Shown: positions 36,447 to 45,268 of the stretch, piece after piece | Numbering within the stretch: the stretch's first letter is position 1 | Layout of the letters: each line of letters starts with the position of its first letter | NCBI RefSeq assembly: GCF_020885975.1 | Contig: NZ_AP025183.1 | Coordinates: forward strand, 558,001-622,000 | Source: Flavobacterium ammonificans | GTDB lineage: Bacteria; Bacteroidota; Bacteroidia; Flavobacteriales; Flavobacteriaceae | Reading direction: 5' to 3' | DNA: 64,000 nucleotides | The notes under the pieces: model-generated | Seen by the model: the letters and a program-made list of their open reading frames with translations, nothing else | Databases searched by the model: none | What the model was told of the DNA's origin: nothing | Position numbers and translations under genes: made by a program

Positions 36447-39400
36447 TTAGAATAAGGCTCTTAACACGTTCCACTGTGATCCATCTGAAACCAATTTCAC
36501 CCAGTTATTTGAAGCTTCTATTCCAATTGAAAAAGAAGATACTGCTGTGTTAGCACTATCAACATACATAGTCCCGGAAGCAGCATTAACAGTAATAGTA
36601 GATGATGTTTTATTTTTAATGGTAATCTCTTTTCCTGAATTGGTTGATGCAGCAGCAGGTATAGTAAAGGCAACATTACCTGTTCCTGTGTAAAAGATAT
36701 AAGAGTCACCCAAACCAATTGTATAGGCTGCATTGGTATTTCTTACAACTACTGCACCAGGAGAATATGACCAACTTGCTACTCCATTAGCATCTGAAAT
36801 TAAGACTTCTCCTGCAGAAGCTCCTGTTGGTATGGTCAAAGTTCCGTTTAACGTTGTTGCACCAGCAACAGTTAATGCACCACCTAAGGCTGTAGCTCCA
36901 GTTCCAACTGTTAATGTATTCGTTCCACTTACAGAGGTATTTCCGTTTAATGTAGTTGTTCCTCCAATAGTAGTATTGCCAGTTACACCTAGAGTACCTC
37001 CAAGGGTGGTGTTGCCTGTTACAGCTAAAGTACTTGATAAAGAAGTCGCTCCAGTAACTCCTAAAGTACCACTCAAAGTGGCGTTTCCTGTTACGCCTAA
37101 AGTGCTTGACAAAGTAGTCGCTCCGGTAACGCCTAATGTACCTCCTAGAGTTGTGGCTCCTGTTCCTACTGTCAAAGTATTCGATCCACTTACAGAGGTA
37201 TTACCATTTAATGTAGTAGCTCCTGTAACAGCTAATGTGCCGCCTAAGGCTGTAGCTCCTGTACCTACTGTGAATGTACTAGATCCGCTTACGGCTGTAT
37301 TCCCGCTAAATGTCTTAGCTCCAGCAACAGTTTGTGCCGTTGTTAAATCGACAAAGTTTTGTGAAGATGATCCAGTACCACCATTGGCAATTGGTAAAAT
37401 ACCTGTTACGCCTGATGTTAAAGGTAATCCCGTTGCACTAGTTAATACAGCAGCAGATGGAGTTCCTAGATTAGGCGTAACCAAAGTTGGACTAGTGGCA
37501 AAAACTAAAGCCCCAGTTCCTGTTTCATCTGTTACTGCGGCAATTAAATTCGCACTTGATGGAGTTGCTAATGCAGTAGCTACTCCCGTTCCCAATCCAC
37601 TTACTCCTGAAGAAATTGGTAAACCTGTTGCATTGGTTAAAACTGCAGCAGATGGAGTTCCTAAAGCTGGAGTAACTAAAGTTGGACTAGTAGCAAAAAC
37701 CAAAGTTCCTGAGCCTGTTTCATCTGAAATTTTTCCTGCTAATTCAGCTGAAGTTGTTTCAGCCAAAGCGCTTATTTTACTTGTTGTATAAATACCATTA
37801 GTTACTGTAGCTGCATTTCCTCCAATATTCAAATTCGCTACCGGTGTAGTTGAAGTCACTACTAATGGTGCTGTTCCTGTTGCTACTGTTGAAGTCAATT
37901 GTCCTGAAACACTTAAACTTGTTCCAGTGGCAGCACCAATAACTGGTGTAACTAATGTTGGCGAAGTAGCTCTTACAACATCTCCCGTTCCTATAGTTGC
38001 AATTTCTTGAGCAGCTCCAGCAGTTCCAGTAAAATTCCCTAAAACTTTGCCTGCCGCTACATTTTGAATTTTAGCATAGGTGATTGCCGCATCAGCGATA
38101 TCAATTGTAGCAATAGTGCTATCTAGTATTTTAGCAGAAGTCACTGCATCAGCAGCTAGTTTCGCTTCTGTTACATTAGCATCTGTAATTTTTGCTGTGG
38201 TTACTGCGTTAGCAGTAATATCTGCCGCTACTATTGAGTTGGCCAAATTTAATTTTGAATATGCAATTGCCGCTGTTGAAGATACATCTGCATTTACAAT
38301 TTCGCCATCTTTTATTTTAGCTGAAGTCACTGCATCAGCGGATAATTTCGCTTCTGTTACATTAGCATTTGTAATTTTTGCAGTAGTTACGGCATCTGTA
38401 GCTAACATCGCAGTTAACACTTTGCCCGTTCCAATAGCTGTAACACCTGCGTTAGTAATGGTTACATCTCCTGATGGGGTTACCTCGGTTGCCTCATTGG
38501 AAGCATTACCTACATATATTTTACCATCAGCTAACGTATTGATAGCGTTAATTGCTATAGTACTTGTAGAACCTGAGGTGCTTAATGCGTTAATCTGTGC
38601 TTGAACATCAGAAGTTAAGGTACCTATATATTGTAATTCTGTATTAGTAACTGAGCCATCAGCCAACTTGGTAGCGTCTATTCCAGTAGCTAGTTTTGCA
38701 TTAGTTACTGCAGAATCAGCTAAATCTGCAGCTACAATGGTTCCATCGGCAATTTTTGCAGATGTTACTGCGGCATCAGCTAGTTTGGTTGTAGTTACAT
38801 TAGCATTTTTAATCTTTGCAGTTTCTATAGCATCATCAGCTAAATCACCAACTATAATAGTTCCATCTGCAATCTTGGCTGAAGTTACTGCATCGGCAGC
38901 AATTGTAGCTGTGGTTACTTTTCCGGTACCAATAGTTGCCGCAAAACTTCCTGTTCCGCTTCCTGTTACATCACCTGTTAACGTAATGGTTTGGTCGCCT
39001 GTATTGGTGCCGCTTGTGGTACCACTTACCGTAGCATCACCACTAACGGTTAATGTTTTTGAGGCAGTTCCCCCTGCAATAGTAAATCCTGTAGCTAGAG
39101 CGGTAGGTGTCAATCCATTGATGCTTGTTGCAGTAGCCACTCCTAAAGTTGGTGCAGTCATCGTTGGACTTGTTAAGGTCTTGTTTGTCAAGGTTTCTGT
39201 TCCATCTAATGTTGCTAAAGTACCTGTAGTTGGTAAAGTAACTGAAGTAGCTGCGGTAGCGGTTAATGTAGTGGCAAAAGCTCCTGAGGTGGTTAAATTC
39301 CCTCCCAAAGTAATGGTTTTGGTTCCATTATTTACTCCTGTTCCTCCGTTAGCTCCTGGTAAAATTCCTGTTACACCCGTAGTTAGAGGTAGTCCCGTAG

Positions 39401-42400
39401 CGCTTGTTAATACGGCAGCCGAAGGAGTTCCTAAATTTGGTGTTACTAAAGTAGGAGAAGTAGCTCTTACTACATCTCCTGTACCTGTGGTTGCAATTTC
39501 TTCAACAACTCCAGCGTTGGCAGAAACACGTCCTAAAACTTTATCTGCTGCAACATTTTGAATTTTAGCATAAGTTATAGCGGCTGTAGCGATATCAGCT
39601 GTAGCGATTTCTCCATCTTTTATTTTAGCAGAAGTTACTGCATCGGCAGCTAGTTTTGCTTCGGTAACTGCAGCATTATTTATCTTGGCTGTTTCTACTG
39701 CGCTTGCACTGATATCTGCTGCTACAATTGAGTTCGCCAAATTTAATTTGGAATACGCAATGGCAGCAGTTGTAGATACATCATCATTTACAATTGTTGC
39801 ATTAGCAATTTTAGCAGAGGTAATCGAACCATCAGCCACTCCAGCAGCAGCATTTAAAGCGTCTACATAACTTTTGGTTGCTGCATCTTGCGCCGCTGTT
39901 GGATTAGCCACTCCTGTTAGTTTTTTTCCCCCAAGTGCAACGTCAGCGGTTGCAGCTCCAAAACCACTTAAAGGAATATTAGCTTTATCTAATTTTGCAT
40001 CGGTTACTGCGGCATCCGTAATTGTAGTGGCATTTCCAACACTCGTAATTGGCCCAGTTAAATTAGCATTGGTAGTTACTGTAGCGGCGTTTCCTGTAAT
40101 CGAACCTGCAATAGTTGAACTAAAGGTTTGTGTTCCCGTAAAGGTTTGGTCGGCATCTGTTCTTGCAATTGTAGCATCAGTCGATGGAAAGGTCATCGTT
40201 TTCCCATCAGTACCGGCTAATACAATTGAATTATTAGCTGTTAAGGTTTTACCGTCCGCAATAGTTAAAGTAGCATTATTTGCAGGCTCGGTAATTGTTA
40301 GCTTATTTATAGAAGTGGCTGAAGCAGCCCCTAATACTGGCGCTGTCATTGATGGACTTGTTAAAGTCTTATTGGTTAATGTTTCTGTTCCATCTAGTGT
40401 TGCTAAAGTACCTGTAGTTGGTAAAGTAACTGTAGTAGCTGCGGTAGCGGTTAATGTAGTGGCAAAAGCTCCTGAGGTGGTGAAATTTCCTCCCAAAGTA
40501 ATGGTTTTGGTTCCATTATTTACTCCTGTTCCTCCGTTAGCTCCTGGTAAAATTCCTGTTACACCCGTAGTTAGAGGTAGTCCCGTAGCGCTTGTTAATA
40601 CGGCAGCCGAAGGAGTTCCTAAATTTGGTGTTACTAAAGTAGGAGAAGTAGCTCTTACTACATCTCCTGTACCTGTGGTTGCAATTTCTTCAACAACTCC
40701 AGCGTTGGCAGAAACACGTCCTAAAACTTTATCTGCTGCAACATTTTGAATTTTAGCATAAGTTATAGCGGCTGTAGCGATATCAGCTGTAGCGATTTCT
40801 CCATCTTTTATTTTAGCAGAAGTTACTGCATCTGTGGCTATCGTTGGTAAATCCGCAGTACCTGTTAAATCTCCAGCTAATTTAATTTTACCTTTTAAAA
40901 CAGTAGTAGCATCTGGTGCTCCAGAGCTAACGCTTGCATCAACGTAATCTTTAATTAGTTTTACAGATGGATATTTATCAGTTGATAAAGCATCAACTGT
41001 TATATCAGTACTTTTATTAGCCAAATTTTCTTTCAAGTCCAAAGCCGTTTGTGTTGCTGTGGAAACTGGTTTGTTAGCATCTGATGTATTATCAACATTA
41101 GATAAACCAACCATAGTTTGTGTAATTCCTGAAACCGTTCCAGTAAATGTTGGAGAGGCTAAAGGAGCTTTCAATGCTTCGGCGGCAGTAGCTCTGGTTA
41201 CTTCAGCTGCTAAGTTAGTTGTCAATGTAGCTTCAGCGGCCGTAGCTCTTGTTGTTTCTGCTGCAATAGCAGTGGCGTTTGCTGTAACATTAGTCGTTAA
41301 AGTAGCCTCGGCTGCGGTAGCTCTAGTTACTTCAGCTGCTAAGTTAGTTGTCAATGTAGTTTCAGCGGCCGTGGCTCTTGTAACTTCTGCTGCAATAGCG
41401 GTGGCATTTGATGTAACATTGGTCGTTAAAGTAGCCTCTGCTGCGGTAGCTCTAGTTACTTCAGCGCCTAAGTTAGTTGTCAATGTGGTTTCGGCAGCCG
41501 TGGCTCTTGTAACTTCTGCAGCAAGATCAACTGCATTTGCTTTCAAATTCAAAGCTGTTTGTGTAGCGGTTGAAACTGGTTTAGCTGCGTCAGAGGTGTT
41601 ATCAACATTCCCTAATCCCAGATCTCCTTTAACAATTCCTAAACCTAAAATATTGGATTTTTGAATATTCAATTTAGTAAAATCAATTTGAGCATTTGCT
41701 GCCACGTCAGCGTTAACGATAGTCGCATCAGCAATTTTAGCCGAGGTGATTGATCCATCAGCTACTCCCGCAGCGGCATTTAAGGCATCCACATAATCTT
41801 TTATCACTTTTACAGATGGATATTTAGTGGTGGAAGCTGCATCAGCAACAATGTCCGTACTTTTATTAGATATATTTTCTTTCAAAGCCAATCCAGGTAC
41901 ACTAGGTGCTGCAGCAGTTCCAGCTAAATCACCTGCTAATTGCAATTTCCCCTTAGTGGTAGCATCTGCATCTACAATAGTACTTGATGTTAACTGACTA
42001 TCAATGTAATTTTTTGTAGCAGTGGATATTGGTTTGTTCAAGTCAGATGTGTTATCTACATTACCAATTCCAAGATTAACTCTTGCACCTGCGGCTGTAG
42101 TTGCTCCCGTTCCTCCATTCACTAAGGCCACCACTCCCGTCACATTTCCTGCCACTATCGCAGCATTTGCAAATGGAACAGAAGCAATTGGTTCATTCGA
42201 TAATTCCTCAAAGCGGCTACACAAACCTGTTGCGTCTAAGCTAACTTGTAGGTTTTTTTGAGCTGTTGCTGTCCAAGTTATAGCACTAAAATTACTAGCA
42301 TATCCTCCAGTTTGAGTGCCTTGCCCTACTGTAATGTTAACCATACCAAACTCGTCGGTTTTGACTTTCACCTCTTCTTGGTATTCCAAACGATTGCTAG

Positions 42401-42581
42401 CATCTACAAAACTAAATTGCAAACAAATATTTTTATTTGACATCGGTACATTGGTCACATTAACACCCGGAGCATTTTGACCACCAGGCATGTAAATTAC
42501 CGCCTGATACGTTATGGCGTTACTTTGTGAAAAGACTACTGTAGAAACTAATAATAAAACGAAGTAAACTAATTTTTTCAT
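36447..42581 (-). CDS. Giant secreted tail-fibre-like stalk protein
   Basis: 2044 residues, the largest product in the window. Signal peptide to about 18 (VVFSQ), an N-terminal module common in Bacteroidota secreted proteins (AITYQAVIYMPGGQNAPGV, DEFGMVNITVGQGTQTGGYA), then long low-complexity stalk repeats of phage fibre type: NGGTGATTAAGARVNLGIGN, NVDNTSDANKPVSTATQ, a heptad-like ATAAEATLTTN run (about 345-470), DGSITSAKIADATI and TLTNKTLTSPTMTAP modules, GTTTLNGNTSVSGT runs near the end, and a phage-like C-terminal module (about 1950-2044). Two near-identical segments lie 1188 bp apart. It likely forms the long shaft of a secreted fibre. No T9SS sorting domain. Confidence 0.88.
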   Translation of the reverse strand: MKKLVYFVLLLVSTVVFSQSNAITYQAVIYMPGGQNAPGVNVTNVPMSNKNICLQFSFVDASNRLEYQEEVKVKTDEFGMVNITVGQGTQTGGYASNFSAITWTATAQKNLQVSLDATGLCSRFEELSNEPIASVPFANAAIVAGNVTGVVALVNGGTGATTAAGARVNLGIGNVDNTSDLNKPISTATKNYIDSQLTSSTIVDADATTKGKLQLAGDLAGTAAAPSVPGLALKENISNKSTDIVADAASTTKYPSVKVIKDYVDALNAAAGVADGSITSAKIADATIVNADVAANAQIDFTKLNIQKSNILGLGIVKGDLGLGNVDNTSDAAKPVSTATQTALNLKANAVDLAAEVTRATAAETTLTTNLGAEVTRATAAEATLTTNVTSNATAIAAEVTRATAAETTLTTNLAAEVTRATAAEATLTTNVTANATAIAAETTRATAAEATLTTNLAAEVTRATAAEALKAPLASPTFTGTVSGITQTMVGLSNVDNTSDANKPVSTATQTALDLKENLANKSTDITVDALSTDKYPSVKLIKDYVDASVSSGAPDATTVLKGKIKLAGDLTGTADLPTIATDAVTSAKIKDGEIATADIATAAITYAKIQNVAADKVLGRVSANAGVVEEIATTGTGDVVRATSPTLVTPNLGTPSAAVLTSATGLPLTTGVTGILPGANGGTGVNNGTKTITLGGNFTTSGAFATTLTATAATTVTLPTTGTLATLDGTETLTNKTLTSPSMTAPVLGAASATSINKLTITEPANNATLTIADGKTLTANNSIVLAGTDGKTMTFPSTDATIARTDADQTFTGTQTFSSTIAGSITGNAATVTTNANLTGPITSVGNATTITDAAVTDAKLDKANIPLSGFGAATADVALGGKKLTGVANPTAAQDAATKSYVDALNAAAGVADGSITSAKIANATIVNDDVSTTAAIAYSKLNLANSIVAADISASAVETAKINNAAVTEAKLAADAVTSAKIKDGEIATADIATAAITYAKIQNVAADKVLGRVSANAGVVEEIATTGTGDVVRATSPTLVTPNLGTPSAAVLTSATGLPLTTGVTGILPGANGGTGVNNGTKTITLGGNLTTSGAFATTLTATAATSVTLPTTGTLATLDGTETLTNKTLTSPTMTAPTLGVATATSINGLTPTALATGFTIAGGTASKTLTVSGDATVSGTTSGTNTGDQTITLTGDVTGSGTGSFAATIGTGKVTTATIAADAVTSAKIADGTIIVGDLADDAIETAKIKNANVTTTKLADAAVTSAKIADGTIVAADLADSAVTNAKLATGIDATKLADGSVTNTELQYIGTLTSDVQAQINALSTSGSTSTIAINAINTLADGKIYVGNASNEATEVTPSGDVTITNAGVTAIGTGKVLTAMLATDAVTTAKITNANVTEAKLSADAVTSAKIKDGEIVNADVSSTAAIAYSKLNLANSIVAADITANAVTTAKITDANVTEAKLAADAVTSAKILDSTIATIDIADAAITYAKIQNVAAGKVLGNFTGTAGAAQEIATIGTGDVVRATSPTLVTPVIGAATGTSLSVSGQLTSTVATGTAPLVVTSTTPVANLNIGGNAATVTNGIYTTSKISALAETTSAELAGKISDETGSGTLVFATSPTLVTPALGTPSAAVLTNATGLPISSGVSGLGTGVATALATPSSANLIAAVTDETGTGALVFATSPTLVTPNLGTPSAAVLTSATGLPLTSGVTGILPIANGGTGSSSQNFVDLTTAQTVAGAKTFSGNTAVSGSSTFTVGTGATALGGTLAVTGATTLNGNTSVSGSNTLTVGTGATTLGGTLGVTGATTLSSTLGVTGNATLSGTLGVTGATSLSSTLAVTGNTTLGGTLGVTGNTTIGGTTTLNGNTSVSGTNTLTVGTGATALGGALTVAGATTLNGTLTIPTGASAGEVLISDANGVASWSYSPGAVVVRNTNAAYTIGLGDSYIFYTGTGNVAFTIPAAASTNSGKEITIKNKTSSTITVNAASGTMYVDSANTAVSSFSIGIEASNNWVKLVSDGSQWNVLRALF
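39165..40833 (-). repeat. Near-identical 480-bp duplicate segments, 1188 bp apart
   Basis: Text of about 39165-39645 recurs at about 40353-40833 with constant offset 1188 bp (396 codons, in frame) and only scattered differences. The encoded block runs from the DAVTSAKIKDGE segment to the TLTNKTLTSP segment. It is a recent in-frame internal duplication within the giant stalk gene. Confidence 0.82.
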
Positions 42582-42587
42582 GTGGTA

Positions 42588-43214
42588 TTATCTTTTAATT
42601 AAATCAAAATAGCCCCCAAATACAATTTGAGTGTTGTTAATAGATACATTATCGGTATTGTTGCCTAGTTTGAGACTTTTGCTCAAATTCAATCCGGCAC
42701 TCAAATACCCGTTTTTAGATAAATAATATTTGGCGTAAACTCCAATCACAGGTTGTAAAACCAAGCCCGAAAACTCTCCGTTTCGAGTCAAATCAAAACC
42801 TGCATTGTTGACCGTTTGTTTTCCTCTAAGGATTGTAGAAAGGTTTAAACCTGCTCTAGCGCTCAGAAAAAAGAAAAAAGAATCATAAAATTGATAATCA
42901 ACCGTACTTTGAACTCCCAAATAGGTGGTTTTCCACTCTAATCTGTTGAGAGGGGTTTCAGCGATAGCATTGAAATCATTGATGGTTACACTTCCGGTGT
43001 ATTTTAAATCTTTGAAATTTTTGTATTTCAAAACGTCAGTATACCCAAATTCATAGGCGTCACCTACACCGTTAATGTCCAATTTCTCTGTAAAGGCAGC
43101 ACGGTTTTTGTACGAGAAAGTACTAAAGTTTTTTCCCATGTTGAAAAAAACGCCTTGAGAGTAGATTGAAAAACTGATGAGGAAAAAAAGGATGTGGGGT
43201 ACAATTTTTTTCAT
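42588..43214 (-). CDS. Outer membrane beta-barrel protein
   Basis: 208 residues. Signal peptide to about 19 (SIYSQ), then alternating amphipathic strands with aromatic girdles (FFNMGKNFSTFSYKN, LEWKTTYLGVQSTVDYQFY, SFFFFLSARAGLNLS, YLSAGLNLSKSLKLG) and a final strand QIVFGGYFDLIKR. It looks like a small outer membrane barrel of about eight strands. No named family recognised. Second gene of the fibre run, 6 bp from the giant stalk gene and 9 bp after the type A sorted protein; it could anchor or export the fibre, which is inference from position only. Confidence 0.72.
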   Translation of the reverse strand: MKKIVPHILFFLISFSIYSQGVFFNMGKNFSTFSYKNRAAFTEKLDINGVGDAYEFGYTDVLKYKNFKDLKYTGSVTINDFNAIAETPLNRLEWKTTYLGVQSTVDYQFYDSFFFFLSARAGLNLSTILRGKQTVNNAGFDLTRNGEFSGLVLQPVIGVYAKYYLSKNGYLSAGLNLSKSLKLGNNTDNVSINNTQIVFGGYFDLIKR

Positions 43215-43223
43215 TTTTTTAAG

Positions 43224-43709
43224 TTATTTAGATTTAAGAATTGCGGTTCCGAAGGAATAATTGGTTCCTTCTAATTTGACAAAATATTCGCCTGCGGCAA
43301 GCATCAGGTTGTTGATAGTAAGCACTTGATTTGGTGCTTCTTTTTCTTGGTGTTCCAAAAGACGTCCGTGAATATCAAATAATGAAAAAGAGATTTTGCC
43401 CGGAACGGGATGATCCATTTTAAAATTTACTTGATCGGTAATTGGATTTGGAAAAACCGTGGTTTTATTTTCTATTGGCTTTATGGGAGCCGCCGAAGAG
43501 GATTTACTCTGCTGAAAACCTTGGCTAACGATCATCTTTCCGTTTACCGAGGTTCCAATGGTGGATTGTTGAGCAAATGTTTGACTCACCACAATACCCT
43601 TGGATGTAGTGGCAACCTTACCTTGAGCGGACAACATTTGACGATGTAACTGTTGGCCAAAGGCTATTCCTGTGAAAAAAAATAAAAATAAAAATCGCAT
43701 GACACTCAT
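43224..43709 (-). CDS. Short secreted protein with T9SS type A sorting domain
   Basis: 161 residues. Signal peptide to about 18 (IAFGQQ), a short head of about 60 residues containing the motif SQTFAQQSTIGTSVNG and VSQGFQQSK, and a type A T9SS C-terminal sorting domain at about 85-161 (TTVFPNPITDQVNFKM, ISFSLFDIHGRLLEHQ, GEYFVKLEG). Such small TQGFQQ-type proteins are common at the head of Bacteroidota surface operons. It is the first gene of the fibre run, is divergent from the third AraC gene, and has an operator and -7 box upstream. An alternative start 9 bp further in (MRFLF) is possible. Confidence 0.88.
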   Translation of the reverse strand: MSVMRFLFLFFFTGIAFGQQLHRQMLSAQGKVATTSKGIVVSQTFAQQSTIGTSVNGKMIVSQGFQQSKSSSAAPIKPIENKTTVFPNPITDQVNFKMDHPVPGKISFSLFDIHGRLLEHQEKEAPNQVLTINNLMLAAGEYFVKLEGTNYSFGTAILKSK

Positions 43710-43759
43710 TTTTTAGAAATACTTTATCAATAAAATAGGTTTTTTTGCTGAATAACCCG

Positions 43760-43767
43760 CAAATTTA
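43760..43767 (-). promoter_or_regulatory. -7 box of the fibre operon
   Basis: TAAATTTG on the minus strand, full match to TAnnTTTG, 51 nt upstream of the first start codon. No convincing -33 element at the usual distance. The operator half-site on this strand begins 46 nt upstream of the box, the same as at the 1952-aa adhesin promoter. Confidence 0.65.
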
Positions 43768-43809
43768 TTGGCTTTGACAAACAAAATCTATTCATTTTAA
43801 CAGAAATAT

Positions 43810-43833
43810 GTCCTAAAAACAAAAAAACAGGAC
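43810..43833. promoter_or_regulatory. Putative AraC-regulator operator, site D
   Basis: GTCC (43810-43813) and GGAC (43830-43833), G-to-G 20 bp; outward flanks GGACATATTTC and GGACAAGTTTA. It lies between the divergent fibre operon and the third AraC gene. Confidence 0.7.
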
Positions 43834-43856
43834 AAGTTTATTTGTTTTTATTTGAT

Positions 43857-43864
43857 TATATTTG
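43857..43864 (+). promoter_or_regulatory. -7 box of the third AraC gene
   Basis: TATATTTG, full match to TAnnTTTG, with predicted transcript start near 43870. Operator half-site GGAC begins 27 nt upstream of the box, close to the 29 nt seen for the first AraC gene. The box rules out the upstream in-frame ATG at 43842 as start. Confidence 0.6.
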
Positions 43865-43883
43865 TTTTTCATTCCCCAATGTC

Positions 43884-45086
43884 ATGCTTTTAACCGTTTC
43901 GTTGTTTACGCTATTTTTATCTTTCGTTGTTTTAAAAAACAATTGGAGCGGAAATAAAACTGCCGTGTATTTATCTTTTTTTTTACAAATTACAGCGATC
44001 TATGGCATTACCCATTATTTAATTCTTTACAGTCAATCGGCATTTTGGATTGCGATTTTTTACAACCACTTTACCGCATTAATGTTGCTTCTTGGTCCGC
44101 TTTTGTATTTTTATGTACGAGGTGTAATTAAAGACACTTCTTCATTAACTAAAAAAGACTTGCTTCATTTTATACCTGCGCTTATTCACGGCATTGGATT
44201 AATTCCATATGTAATTCTACCGTTTGAAGAAAAAATTAAAATTGCGAACTCCATTATTCTTAATATAGACGTGCTGACTCAAATTAATGTGAACTATTGG
44301 TATAGCGCAAGCACGAGCTTTCTCACTAGACCGATTCACTTATTAATTTACGCCGTAGTAAGTTGTTATTTGGTTTGGACCAATTACAAAGTAAAAACAG
44401 AAGACAAAGACATTCCAAAAAAACAATTGGCTTTCAGTTACAGATGGATTGTGATTTTACTCACTACGGTTATATTACTTACATTAGGCTTTCTTTACAT
44501 CACTGTATCCTCTTTAAGTTCAAAACCGAGCATAGGTTTAGAAAAATCCTATCCTCTATACCTTGTTATGGGGTTGGCTTTTTGTTCAATTTCATTTTTT
44601 CTACTCTTATTCCCTACCATTTTATATGGAATTCCAAGACGTTTGAAAAACAGAAAGCCGTTTGAAAACAATGAAAATCATATTAATTACAAATGGGAAA
44701 AGGATACCGGTCCAAACGAACCTTTTGCAGAAATAGCGCAACAAATTCTAGAATATATTAAAACAGAGAAACCATTTGTAGACCCGAGCTTCTCGATAAG
44801 TGATATTAGTTTTGCCTTGAAAATTCCTCAAAACCATGTGAGTTACTGTATTCATGAAATACTAAACACCCGATTCCCAAAGTTAAAATCGGAACTACGC
44901 GTACAATACGCAATTGATTTGTTGGAAAGTAATTCTAAAGAAGTGTTAACTATAGAAGCTATTGGCGAAAAATCAGGCTTTAAAACACGCTCCAATTTTT
45001 ATACAACCTTTAAAGATTTGACTGGCGTTACTCCTTCCGAATATATAGAAAATCAAAAGAAAAAAGGAGTACATTTTGCTCAATAA
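43884..45086 (+). CDS. Membrane-anchored AraC-family regulator
   Basis: 400 residues from the ATG at 43884, chosen because it aligns with the paralogues (MLLTVSLFTLFL) and lies downstream of the -7 box. Seven hydrophobic segments to about residue 245, a basic boundary (YGIPRRLKNRK), a linker, and a C-terminal AraC double helix-turn-helix (SISDISFALKIPQNHVSYCI; GFKTRSNFYTTFKDLTG; VTPSEY). It is closest to the regulator at 16193-17389 over its whole length (e.g. FYNHFTALMLLLGPLLYFYVRG). Being divergent from the fibre operon with a shared operator, it is the likely local regulator of that operon. Confidence 0.9.
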   Translation: MLLTVSLFTLFLSFVVLKNNWSGNKTAVYLSFFLQITAIYGITHYLILYSQSAFWIAIFYNHFTALMLLLGPLLYFYVRGVIKDTSSLTKKDLLHFIPALIHGIGLIPYVILPFEEKIKIANSIILNIDVLTQINVNYWYSASTSFLTRPIHLLIYAVVSCYLVWTNYKVKTEDKDIPKKQLAFSYRWIVILLTTVILLTLGFLYITVSSLSSKPSIGLEKSYPLYLVMGLAFCSISFFLLLFPTILYGIPRRLKNRKPFENNENHINYKWEKDTGPNEPFAEIAQQILEYIKTEKPFVDPSFSISDISFALKIPQNHVSYCIHEILNTRFPKLKSELRVQYAIDLLESNSKEVLTIEAIGEKSGFKTRSNFYTTFKDLTGVTPSEYIENQKKKGVHFAQ

Positions 45087-45171
45087 CCACCTTTTTTTCA
45101 TTTCTATTCCTCTTTTACATTTCTAGCCTACTTATTTTTAAAGAAGTACTAAAAAATGCAAATTGCATCTC

Positions 45172-45201
45172 TTGTAACTTCAGAAAAAAAAACTATTTTT
45201 A
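45172..45201 (+). promoter_or_regulatory. Possible recA promoter
   Basis: TTG at 45172-45174, 19 nt spacer and TATTTTTA at 45194-45201 (one mismatch to TAnnTTTG). No LexA-type palindrome was recognised between it and the start codon. Confidence 0.4.
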
Positions 45202-45268
45202 CGAAAACAAATTAGGGAAACCAATCCCTTCTATTCCCTTAATTGATAACCAAATAGATACATAAAAA

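Noticed and set aside
36733..42261. Long plus-strand open frames opposite the giant stalk gene (up to 350 codons)
   Set aside because: They mirror the low-complexity Ala/Thr/Val codons of the real minus-strand gene, have no family motifs or signal peptides with sense, and no promoter or spacing of their own.
19000..43709. Prophage or contractile injection system
   Set aside because: Each product has a Sec signal peptide and no sheath, tube, baseplate, capsid, terminase, integrase or lysis gene is present; phage resemblance is limited to fibre modules.
43842..43883. Upstream start for the third AraC gene
   Set aside because: It lies before the -7 box and adds 14 residues absent from both paralogues.
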